In this document: positions 20,844 to 30,057 of the stretch, in pieces
Layout: each line of letters begins with the position of its first letter
Numbering within the stretch: the stretch's first letter is position 1
NCBI GenBank assembly: GCA_032718475.1
Contig: JAUCBJ010003737.1
Coordinates: 1 to 30,605 of the forward strand
DNA length: 30,605 nt
Direction: 5' to 3'
Source: Nemertoderma westbladi
Lineage: Eukaryota > Xenacoelomorpha > Nemertodermatida > Nemertodermatidae
Position numbers and translations under genes: made by a program
Notes under the pieces: generated by a model
Told to the model about the DNA's origin: nothing
Databases searched by the model: none
What the model saw: the letters and a program-made list of their open reading frames with translations, nothing else

Positions 20844-21206
20844 AAATCTGTTAAACCCTGACCATCTGAAATTCTCGTCGATTAAGATATCGCGGTACCC
20901 ACCGATATACTTGAAAGACAAAATTCTAGAATCAGTGGTTAACGTCCCCAGACATGTTCTGGAATAAATCGGTGCCCATCCTAAATATTAAATATTAAAT
21001 ATTTGATAAATATTTACAACGTTTGTTATAACAAATGTTAAAATAGAGAAAAATTATAATTAAATCTGTTAAAACTTTAGATCCTCTAAAATTCTAGTCG
21101 ATTAAGATATCATAGTACTTACCGATACTCTTAAAAGACAAAATTCTGGAATTAAGGATCCTGGCCCCCAGACATGTTCTGGAATGAAATTGTGTCTATT
21201 TTAATA
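20844..21206. repeat. Diverged direct repeat, 220-base spacing
   Basis: Units at about 20844-20987 and 21062-21206 share AAATCTGTTAAA, GTCGATTAAGATATC, AAAGACAAAATTCT and CCCCAGACATGTTCTGGAAT. The spacer holds an imperfect palindrome around ACAAACGTTTGTTATAAC (about 21015-21040). Confidence 0.8.
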
Positions 21207-21328
21207 TCAAATAATAAAACTCACGGGAATAAAATTTTAAATTAATATCCTCTCATGAATTTAATAAATTGTCATTTTATACAATTTATAAACATTCCCA
21301 AAATTCCATTAATTAATAGATCATGGGA

Positions 21329-21370
21329 GCGGAGATTCACCCTATTAAGTATATCAGTGTGAGAGAATCT
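21329..21370. repeat. Short inverted repeat (8-bp stem)
   Basis: GGAGATTC and GAATCTCC face each other across about 26 bases. It may be structural or chance; no gene is attached. Confidence 0.4.
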
Positions 21371-21496
21371 CCAGTGTACAGTCAATAGACGATAAAATTC
21401 ATAAAATCATGTATAAGGGGAATATTGACAATTAAAGAATCACTATTAAATAGCATCCCAGATCTGTATGCATGAGAAATGCTAGCTTTGCATAAT

Positions 21497-21510
21497 GTCA
21501 CCATAGTAAC
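21497..21510. promoter_or_regulatory. Perfect RFX X-box match
   Basis: GTCACCATAGTAAC fits the animal X-box consensus GTHNYYATRRNAAC at all 14 positions. It lies about 490 bases before the ATG at 21999. RFX factors bind such sites upstream of ciliary genes; function here is not shown. Confidence 0.35.
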
Positions 21511-21998
21511 AACCACGCTAGAATTAGAAGTGAGTTAAAAGAACAATAGAAAGCTTGCCCCATTGAATAGCATGCAGAATAAATAGCAACTTGCTAGTAT
21601 CTAGGGATACATAATAATAACGTGGCATTCTGGAAGGCATTTGACTAACAGAGAAATGGCCCTAATTTGTACAAATTGTTGCAGGAATGTGGAATTTGTG
21701 TATTTATAGGTGAATGTTACTACTAAAGTGTGTTTACAGTAGCGAGTCGCAGTTGTGAAAGTTACTCTGCATCTGTAGCAAGTACCTCCAGTATATCCAA
21801 GACCTTGGGATGGACAGTGGAGTGACTCGCGCTGGTTATTGTTGTCGTTGTGTAGCTACTACGTTGGCAAGAGGCACAGTGACGACAGTACATCAGCGCT
21901 GAGGATCTCACGCTGTCCGGGGGCATAGAAGGGGAGGCAGCGACGACCGTTAGCCTTATTATTATTAACTATAATATCGATAAACTCATATAGCGGCT

Positions 21999-23406
21999 AT
22001 GACTGAGTTGATAGAAGATGATCTTGGTATCAGGGAGCGATATACCCTACCACTGCAAGCGTTTGTTGATAGTTTGATAAGCGGAGATGCTAGTCAACAC
22101 ACGACAGAAAACGATGGCCGTTATATCGAACCGCCAATGTCAAAGGAACAGCTCAAGCATGAATTGGACTATCGGAAATTCACCGCTCGCTATACGCATC
22201 GTAATCGAACGTATATGGACTTCTTAACTACTGGTCATCCTATCGATTTACATGATACGGACGATGTAGACACCGAAAGGGAAATGATTCTATTTAAATA
22301 TCATGCCCAGCGGAGACGGAATGATAAACTGAGAATTGAACATGAAAATTCTATTCGAAACCGTCACGAAAGAGAAGATGTTGAAGAACCAGATAAACGT
22401 AATGACTTCAACGAATATTTAGAATTCTTGAGAGAAACTTATCTCAATATGGCTAGTCAACAAAATCTAGAAACTCGATATCCTCAAGGTATAACCCTAT
22501 GGTAGAAGTCAAACGACTCTATTTTACTATGATGTATCTTACCGCCGATCGACCGCTACCTGTTGTACCGGATAGCTTCGAACAGATGGAGGAATATTGT
22601 AAAACTGGAGAAAGATCACCAGCATTTCCCTTACAAGATGTGTGTCTTTGGTATTACTGCGATGAATGCCCTAGACCCAATCAACAAACGGAAAGACGTA
22701 AAAATCCGCGGAGACGTTGCGCTAAACACAGTTTTACTCGCTATACTTACGGGAGTTTTGAGCATAACTTGTTCGATGTATCACCTACGCTCGCTCGACT
22801 CAAACGATCCTTAAATAAACCTATGATCAGAGTTCCGGAATACTCGGTCAGACCTCCTCATTCCCTGGTGCGACCTCAGACTCTTGATCCTAATAGTATG
22901 ACGGATCCTCCTGAATTGTACTCATTGTTCAAAGATCTAGTGTTACCCGAACAATTAGTCGGTGGCACTCCGGTTATGGGCTCTCTAGATATTCGTCCAT
23001 CCTACCTAGCCGGATTGGGACGCGGATATCTAATATCTCCGTTCAACCCGTATAATCGTCCCAGTTTAACTCCGATACAACCTGTCACCGAGGTGGAAGA
23101 AAGCGTTGTACAAAATGCGCTAGACGTTATTCGGCAAAAGATCGGAAAAGGAACCTACGATTGTTTAGACAAATGTAAATTGCAACAACAAGTCCAAGCG
23201 GTAAAAGAATTGGCTTTACCTCAGTTCGATCGAGAAATCCAGAATCTTGAGGAAGATATCGAACTTGGACGAACATACTCTCTACAAGAGTTCTTGGACA
23301 AGCGACTTTCCTACGACAAGCGGAGGAAAATCAGCTTGAGGAGAAGCACATCGAAATGGATGAGAGAGAGGAAGTAGCTTTAGCCCAACCGGAAGCTCAA
23401 ACGTGA
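21999..23406 (+). pseudogene. Unrecognised gag-like coding region with two frame breaks
   Basis: I do not recognise this protein. The first open frame (168 codons from ATG 21999 to TAG 22505) is Glu/Arg/His-rich. The second (22499-23377, 292 codons) overlaps it by 7 bases in the -1 frame and has a Cys/His cluster (CLWYYCDEC...RRRCAKH), a Pro-rich centre and a helical C-terminus. Near 23310 the coherent reading moves to a third frame, giving a Glu-rich tail (QAEENQLEEKHIEMDEREE) that ends in TGA at 23404-23406. No slippery heptamer is present at the first overlap, so one-base deletions in one ancestral ORF of about 465 codons are likelier than programmed frameshifting. Basic/acidic composition and the Cys/His cluster suggest a retroelement Gag, but a host gene is not excluded: GTGAGT, a good splice donor, begins at 23403. 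Confidence 0.5.
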
Positions 23407-23420
23407 GTGAGAGACTGAAT

Positions 23421-24050
23421 CAAAGACTGAATAACAGCCAGATGCATGTCTTTCTTTTTTGATAACTCTTCAATTATCCTTCTATGTGCCAAAATGTGCT
23501 CCATGGTCCCACGACCTTTACGGAACCCATTCTGATTTCCATGAAGCAGTATCTCAATGGGATCCTTGATGCGATTTAATAGAATTCTATTATATAGCTT
23601 TGCAGCAATCGAGATCAATGAGATTCCCCGAAAAGAACCATAGAGTGTTAGGTTGCCCTTCTTGGGAACTGGCACCAACTTATTTGTTTTCATTTCTTGT
23701 GGGACTCTTGTTGTTCGGTACATGTCTACTATGATGGGATAGATGAGCTTTAAACACTCAGGTATTTTAAAGACCTCAGGGGGAACACCATCTACTCCAC
23801 TGGAGCGATTGGTCTTAATGCTCTTTGCAGAAGCCTTCACTTCTGCAAAGAAGATATCGCCAATGGGAATATCTGGGAGTACAGACTCAGACACTTTTAC
23901 TTCTATAAAGTTATCAGGCAATACCCTGTCATTATTGAGGAGCTTTTCAAAGTGGGCCTTCCAACCATTGAGGCGATCGGCTGGTGATTCAGCCTTAACC
24001 TTGGTGGTACTAACATGAGAACACTCGGTATCGGTTGAGTGTAACGCTAT
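23421..24050 (-). pseudogene. Non-LTR retrotransposon RT fragment (N-terminal half)
   Basis: Minus-strand frame with an upstream WKAHFEKLLN segment, then RT blocks NRSSGVDGVPPEVFK, LVPVPKKGNLTLYGSFRGIS and NQNGFRKGRGTMEHILAHRR, typical of LINE reverse transcriptases. The frame is open back to about 24045. Similarity ends at about 23435, before the catalytic Y-x-D-D block, where HLAVI is followed by unrelated sequence built on a short repeat (ATTCAGTCT). The fragment has therefore lost its 3' part, which is unusual, since LINE insertions are normally 5'-truncated. Its 3' break lies next to the end of the gag-like region. Confidence 0.82.
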
Positions 24051-25210
24051 AAATGGTACATACTAACATGGGAGTGAGAGATTGTCTGATATTCCAATGT
24101 ATATATATTATCGTCAACTGTTTGCTGTGCATTCTTCCTATCCTTAGGGGTTCTATTCATTGTACCATCTTCACCGACCTCGTCCCGGATATTTATCCCA
24201 TTAACATCTATGTCATCTGCAAAATATATGTATATATTTATAAATCTATTTATCTTTTTATTTACTTACATACATACGTGATTATATTTACAAACTAAAT
24301 ATTATAGTAATTTTTTGTATTGTCTGCATCTGTAATGAATGACTACTGTAGATATATAGTTCCCCACAGCCCAGCATCGATTTGACTTTATTTCATGGCG
24401 TATTTTACGTCCACTTGATACTAACAGACGCTTTTCATAAATATTATTATGTTCAAAACGTCTAATACTCGCACATTATTACCTTCATTGTGCATTACAT
24501 TGCTATATTGAGACTCACCACCAGGAAGTGTATGTCTCATTGACATTACGGACATTGGTTTGCAGCCTCGTTGTCCGTCAGCCTCGTCACCAAATTGAAC
24601 TTCATCAATAACATTACCAGTGGATTTACGAAGTTTAGGGGAGGTATTTGCAGAAGACAGTAACAATAATAGATAATTTGGGTTATTATTATTATTAATT
24701 ATTATTCCATCAACGTTGACACAATTCTGACTAGTCACTTATCGGGAACCTGAACTTAATTTTTGATTGTATTGATTATGTGTTTAGAGTTGATACATTC
24801 AACTGACAGTTACAGCTGATAAAACGACTCGAGGTTTACATTTTTTCGACTAACCGACAGCCGACAGCAGACAACCGACAGGGGACAACCGATAGGGCTT
24901 TTTTTTTATTAGAAACCATTTTAGTTACCAATAAGGGAAACTAAAAGTTTCTACTAGTTTATCACAAACTGATAGCCTCGCCTTCACTCCTATATATTTT
25001 GGGAATGACGGTTTTAGTATATCTAATAGATAATAGTATAATGTACTTTAATATAGGCTCTCATGCTGCTCGAAGGCCCCACGAACGTGTATATGTCCTG
25101 TATAACCTTTGTTGAAGGATCTAATAAAATTTAGGAAAATGACCTTGAGTAAACGAATCATTGATTCTCACCCATCAGATCGGTTTCCTACAAAAACAAA
25201 TAAACTAATA
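24051..25210. other. Non-coding, no gene recognised
   Basis: Low-complexity and AT-rich. A 105-codon minus-strand frame (24421-24738) has an Asn/Leu low-complexity start and no ATG at its beginning. It contains GTGAGT at about 24510-24515, but evidence for an exon is too thin. Confidence 0.5.
24853..24897. repeat. Short tandem repeat (ACCGACAG type)
   Basis: Imperfect 8-11 base repeats of the form (A)CCGACAG/ACAACCGACAG, followed by an eight- to nine-base T run. Confidence 0.6.
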
Positions 25211-25219
25211 TAAATAACG

Positions 25220-25433
25220 GGATAGTTCTTTTTACAGAACACAGCAGAACACAGTAGAACACAGCAGAATACAATAGAATACAGGCGGAACATAGGCGAA
25301 CACAGCTGTAATTAAAATCTACACCAAAAAATAACACACTTGGGAAAGTACCGGATTTAATCATACAACTGTAAGATGTGAATTACATATTTAAATTAAA
25401 TGGCGGTTTTCCATATCCTCCAAAATAAATTAC
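25220..25433 (+). repeat. Left arm (TIR) of foldback element, with 10-bp tandem repeats
   Basis: Begins GGATAGTTCTTTTTACAG. Five AGAA(C/T)ACA(G/A)(C/T/G) decamers lie at 25236-25285. It pairs with 25701-25914. Confidence 0.92.
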
Positions 25434-25700
25434 TTCTCATTATCCTGTAACCATGGAGAGTTGGTTAGTTCTACAGCAGTACAGTACCGGTCAGTACATT
25501 GGTAATATACTCTACACTGTGCCCGGTAATTGCTGGTAAATGCCTACATCTGTCTGTCTGTACAATGTACAGTCTGTCAGTCTGTACATGTCTCTACAGC
25601 ACTAGGCCTACTGCAGTACTGGAACAGGCTGACAGGCAGACTACTGGACTAGTAACAGGTACAGGCCTAACCGAACAGCTGATCGGGCAACCCCGATCAG

Positions 25701-25914
25701 GTAATTTATTTTGGAGGATATGGAAAACCGCCATTTAATTTAAATATGTAATTGACATCTTACAGTTGTATGATTAAGTCCGGTACTTTCCCAAGTGTGT
25801 TATTTTTTGGTGTAGATTTTAATTACAGCTGTGTTCGCCTATGTTCCGCCTGTATTCTATTGTGTTCTGCTGTGTTCTACTGTGTTCTGCTGTGTTCTGT
25901 AAAAAGAACTATCC
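25701..25914 (-). repeat. Right arm (TIR) of foldback element
   Basis: Reverse complement of 25220-25433 with about three mismatches. Short open frames here are arm artefacts. Confidence 0.92.
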
Positions 25915-26351
25915 TAAATAACGATGTTTCGCCATATTGTAAAGCTTTGTGAAATGCCGTGGAATTAGGTTTTGCAGTAACTGTGATTAAGGATTCATTG
26001 TCATCCATTCGCGAATCTATTAGATCTAAAGCAGCAGCGGGAAAGTCCACGTAAATTACATATCTGTCACTAAATCCAGACCCAAAGTATACGACTCCAA
26101 ATAGTGCAGCATTACCTGTCACTACTGCTGCACTCGTCTGCTGCTTCATACCCTTCATCGAGACACGAGGCTGAAATAAAGAGTATAATATAAATAAATA
26201 TTTATTAATTAAATAATTATCATCTGGAACGGCATCAGTGATTATTCAGTTTTATTCGCTTCAGGTTATTATTTCAGTATATTAACTCTAGAAAATTGCA
26301 ATATTGTATGTTTAATATAATATATAGAAATATAATACTCACTATTTCCAT
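25877..26351 (-). CDS. Candidate two-exon gene, 3' part interrupted by foldback element
   Basis: I do not recognise the product. Exon 1 would supply ATG GAA ATA (26351-26343) in strong start context (A at -3, G at +4), with an in-frame stop upstream. It is followed by donor GTGAGT at 26342-26337. A 172-base intron ends in CTCTTTATTTCAG at 26171. Exon 2, from 26170, is open in the phase set by exon 1 for about 85 codons, including YFGSGFSDRYVIYVDFPAAA, a hydrophobic/aromatic segment. The foldback element is inserted at 25914/25915; the frame now reads about 12 codons of its arm to a TAG at 25877-25879. Without the insertion the frame would end within about 8 codons, so only the C-terminal tip may be affected. 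The call rests on splice signals plus phase, not on homology; it could be a remnant of another transposon. Confidence 0.38.
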
Positions 26352-28289
26352 CCTCCCCTCTTAGATAGCGCTGGATGGTTCGGCTGCAACAGGAGAGCCC
26401 AAGGCTCGACAGAGAATTATGAGGTATAGATACTGCAGCCTATTTAACGGAACATAGAAACCAACATCAACACCAACTTCAAACCTCATAATTTAACGGT
26501 CTAGTATCACTCCTTATCAAGTAGGCATTTTGCTTTGATCTTTTTTTAGGTGGATCTTTAAAGGATTTTTCCAGGAGAACGGCGAAAGCTAGAACGATTC
26601 TGTTTGCGCGATCTGGTAGATGGCCCTAGCGCGATAGCTAGGAGTTTTTGTGAAAAAAATCTGTTAATTAATTAATTAGTAATTAGCGATTAAAGATTTC
26701 TAATTGATTTTTCTCGAAAAGTATTTGGTTTTTCACCTAGCAACGGTGTTTTTTTATGTTCATCTCGGTAAGATCTAAAAAAAGTTCAGTCATCGCTATG
26801 GCCCTCCTATTACTGTTAATTAGTACTAATTAGCCGAAAACTAATTAGCGTCGTAACTCGAAAACACTAAGAGCTATCAAAAAACGTAACATCACAAAGT
26901 TGTTCGGAATTTTATTCTACACAAAAAAGTCTCTGGCGCCGATGCCGTATCTCCTACCGTTAATTAGTAATTAACTAATTACTTAATTACCTAATTGGCG
27001 GGGGGGCTTTGTCCCCCCCGCCCCCAAATCCTTATTCACAAGGTGTATCAAAGCGGTTTACTATTTTACAAATGATAATTATTCTAAAATCTTTTGAATC
27101 GAACTAATTAACGATTTTACTAATTAGTAAAGTTTCCCAAATTAATTAATAATTTATCCAATCCGGCTGCAATTATTAATAAGCTGATTGATCAGCCTGG
27201 TTCAGCAAAAGTCAGCAGTTGGTAGTATGCTCAAAAAACTGTGTTCATACTACTGACCTATGCCGGTCCCTAGCTACTACCTCTGTACATAGCTCTGTTT
27301 CTGTACCTAAATCACAGTCTGTACCTACTGACCTAGTGCCCAGTTTACTCTGGGACTGCTATGGTACTGTCAGTCCGAGCTGTATGCCAGTATGCACTGC
27401 TTGCCTAGAACAATGACGGCCGGTACAGCAGTACAGCGCCGCGGTACCGGTACCTACCTGTTGTCCGTTCTTAAGGCATGTAAGTGTAAGGGGACGCTTT
27501 AGGCGGTCTGAATGCCTAAATTATGATCGTTTGAAACAGTTAAAAGGTGCCCAATGTGTAGGCCTATGTAATTGCGTTATTTCAATACAGCACCCAGGGC
27601 TATCTGACGATATGGATTTAGACCATCGAGGTGGATAGAGGCCATTGATGGGTATCTGATGCATGCAACAGAAAATTTGATCAGACCGAAATCATGCAGT
27701 CAGGACATGATCATTACTGACCGTGTACCGGTAGGTGTCCTGCCTATAGGCAATAACATTTTTTTATATAATATTATGTGAATATGTTAATTGAAGAGAC
27801 AGCAACAATACCTGCAATATCCTACTGTAAAGTTTGTGAATCAAATCATAAATCCGACCTTCTCACCAAAACAGTAAACTCTAAGTAAGCGAATATATTG
27901 CAGTATTGATCTCTTATAACCGGTGAGGCAGAAAACAGTCTACGAGCAGACAAACTTCGATAAAACAAATCCCGCGCAGCGAATCCTAAAATCAGGCTGA
28001 CTCACTGACAGACTAAGGGGCTCGTATACTTTGCCGCGGTGTGATTTATATGGTTGGGCAAAGGGACGCTAGCTAGGTACAGGCAGAGATTTGGAGATGT
28101 CTAACTAGCGGGCAAAGCACAGTACGGACAAAAGTTAATTTTATATATTTCGAGGTGTAAATAATTCTAACGCGCGCGTGTTAATTCTGAACGGTCAAAA
28201 CAGTTTTGCTCCTTCACATATATAATTACTGGGTACGGTGTGCATTTTACGAATATTCTAATTTTGTAACTTGTAGGTCCAATACTCAC
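26352..28289. other. Non-coding, low-complexity
   Basis: Repeated TTAATTA/TAATTAG tracts (26660-27130) and an 8-bp-stem G/C hairpin at 26999-27020 (CGGGGGGG...CCCCCCCG). A possible splice acceptor CTCTCCTGTTGCAG precedes the candidate exon 1 at about 26385. No RNA gene or convincing ORF. Confidence 0.45.
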
Positions 28290-28396
28290 GAATGATAAGG
28301 TTCCTTCCCCTCTTGCGTATTTCCAGGACTCAAATTCAGGCATAAGGTTAATACTACGCCCAGAATTCGGCAATTTTAGGTACCAGGTCCCTGATA
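28290..28396 (-). other. Possible internal exon (splice-signal based)
   Basis: On the minus strand, CTAACACATCTCTTCTTAG (branch-point-like CTAAC plus pyrimidine tract plus AG) is followed by 107 bases that are open in one frame (SGTWYLKLPNSGRS...). These end at donor GTGAGT (28289-28284). The branch-to-AG distance is short and there is no homology. Confidence 0.22.
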
Positions 28397-29448
28397 CTAA
28401 GAAGAGATGTGTTAGTTTACTACTGTAGGCGTACGGGTACTAATAGCTATCCTGGCTCCTATCTAGAATTTTAGTCACCCAGGTAGTCCGGGTAACTTCC
28501 TATTAGGGCGTTGGCGGGGACACGGTAGATGTTAGTATATCCCTGATAGCCTCAATTTATTTGCGCCTAGTACGTAAACTGCCCTACCGCCTGAACGGTA
28601 CAATCCCAATTCAGGTGAAAACACAGCAACCCCCCTAGCCTACAAGTTCTAATGCAATGGACACTGTCGTACTGCAAATAGTCGCACACACACCTGTACT
28701 TAGCAAGAGTTAAGCGTACAGTTTGCTGCACCCTAACCAATTGGTATGCTTCGTACCGGTGTGCCTACGTCCTATCTGCGTACTAGTATCTGCCTGCGCT
28801 CTCCCTCCCCCCGTAGGAATGTGAAGGTCTACTGTGGGTTTTCCTGAATCAAGACAGTACAGTCCCTATGATGTAATTTTGGGCTTACAGCGTGTCACTA
28901 CTTCTACCTTTTTGATCTTTTGGTCTTATACTTAGGTAGCAAGGATCGAACGCTGTCTAACCTTTCAGGCGATGGGCGAATAACTCTAAAATGGTATTGT
29001 GGGTTATCTCTCGTCTACATTCCCCCGATGTTCCCGTTCATTGCTGCGGCCCGATCTCTAGCCGGCCATCCTGTCCCTGAGTTTGTTCACCGTAGTGAAT
29101 CCATAGTAAAACAGATAGAAAAGCTGAGAGAATATTCTGACTTTATTACAGAAGATACAATTATAATACAATGTAATCTGAGAATAAACTAAGCACGACA
29201 GAATATTGATAAGATAATCTGAGAAAGATTGAGATATAAGATTGATAACTAATGAACGAATCGCACCTTTATATACTAAATTTGTGCTGCAATCAATCGA
29301 GAAAATTCTCGATTGTTCTATGGGTTCTAACAAGGTTTTAAAGATAGCTATTGGTCCAGCTAATATATAACTTGCACGACATTGGTTACAATCAAATAAC
29401 TACAGCCTCATTGGTACAGACAAATGCAATTAATTTGTAGCGGTTAAT
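28397..29448. other. Non-coding, no gene recognised
   Basis: Overlapping short frames on both strands at 28920-29333 lack ATG starts or recognisable domains. A perfect 20-bp palindrome (AATCGAGAAAATTCTCGATT) lies at 29295-29314. Confidence 0.45.
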
Positions 29449-29452
29449 TTAA

Positions 29453-29930
29453 CCCTATCCATACCGGGGGGGGGACTTTTGGAGACGCACTTTATTTGAT
29501 TGCTTGGTTCAAAGCCAATCCACATTTATTGCAAGTGAAATTCCGTTACTTTTCCTAAAATTTATTATTCTTTATCTTAAAACAAAAATTAATTTTCATA
29601 TTATTATTTATGACCATGAAAATGACTCGTAAACTGACCTGTCTCTGAAACTGTCATATTATTGCTGAACTATTATAGGCGGGAAATTTAAAATTCAATC
29701 AATTTAATATAAATTTAAAATCAATTTAAACATAATTATAGTATATAAATATTATATTTCAGCATTAGTGTGTGGCATATTTGGATAGAGGAATAAATTT
29801 TGTATCTAAAACTTTTTACTTTAAAGTAATATCATTAAACCACACAAAGTTATATGCTTCCAAACTTTACGTCCCCAAAAGTCCCCCCCCCGGTAGGTGG
29901 AGCGTCTAAAGTACCCCGGTATGGATAGGG
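29453..29930. mobile_element. piggyBac-type MITE
   Basis: 478 bp bounded by TTAA on both sides (29449-29452 and 29931-29934), with terminal inverted repeats CCCTATCCATACCGGGG (17 bp, perfect). TTAA target and CCC termini are the piggyBac signature. A second inverted pair lies inside: CCGGGGGGGGGACTTTTGG (29464 on) versus its complement at about 29871-29892, each with exactly nine G or C. On the right the two repeats are separated by about 25 bases; on the left they overlap. The centre is AT-rich and there is no transposase. Confidence 0.85.
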
Positions 29931-29953
29931 TTAAATGAGTTGAAATTCTGTAC

Positions 29954-30045
29954 AAAAAATAATTCGCACTTACTAGGATTCGAACTCGATACCTACTACA
30001 CATATAATTTCCAACGCTCTACTACTAGGATCGGCATGCTGCATT
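29954..30045 (-). ncRNA. tRNA-like / SINE-head sequence with Pol III terminator
   Basis: On the minus strand an A-box-like TAGTAGTAGAGCG (30027-30015) is followed, at tRNA spacing, by a B-box-like GAGTTCGAATCC (29987-29976) and a run of six T (29959-29954). The T-stem and acceptor stem do not pair well, so it is not an intact tRNA gene. A tRNA-derived SINE head, or a tRNA pseudogene, fits better. Confidence 0.4.
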
Positions 30046-30057
30046 GCAGCTGCATTT

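Larger units (their letters stand above)
25220..25914. mobile_element. Long-TIR foldback / Mutator-like non-autonomous element
   Basis: 695 bp consisting of two 214-bp inverted arms around a 267-bp centre, flanked by perfect 9-bp direct repeats TAAATAACG (25211-25219 and 25915-25923). The arms differ at about three positions by my reading, so the insertion is young. Termini are GGATAGTTCT. Just inside each arm are five 10-bp tandem repeats of AGAACACAGC type. Long arms with internal tandem repeats resemble Foldback and sea-urchin TU elements; a 9-bp duplication fits Foldback or Mutator-like elements. There is no transposase. Confidence 0.92.

Noticed and set aside
22457-22505. Programmed -1 frameshift between the two gag-like ORFs
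   Set aside because: No X-XXY-YYZ slippery heptamer in the overlap; a one-base deletion explains it better.
24421-24738. 105-codon minus-strand frame as a host exon
   Set aside because: No ATG at its start, low-complexity Asn/Leu content and no convincing acceptor; the internal GTGAGT alone is not enough.
25752-25952. 66-codon Cys/Leu-rich plus-strand frame
   Set aside because: Lies in the right arm of the foldback element and reads its decamer repeats.
28920-29333. Overlapping plus and minus frames of about 90 codons
   Set aside because: The plus frame starts with TTG, neither has a recognisable domain, and no splice context was evident.
29821-30003. 60-codon minus-strand frame
   Set aside because: Crosses the boundary of the piggyBac MITE and the tRNA-like sequence; not a gene.
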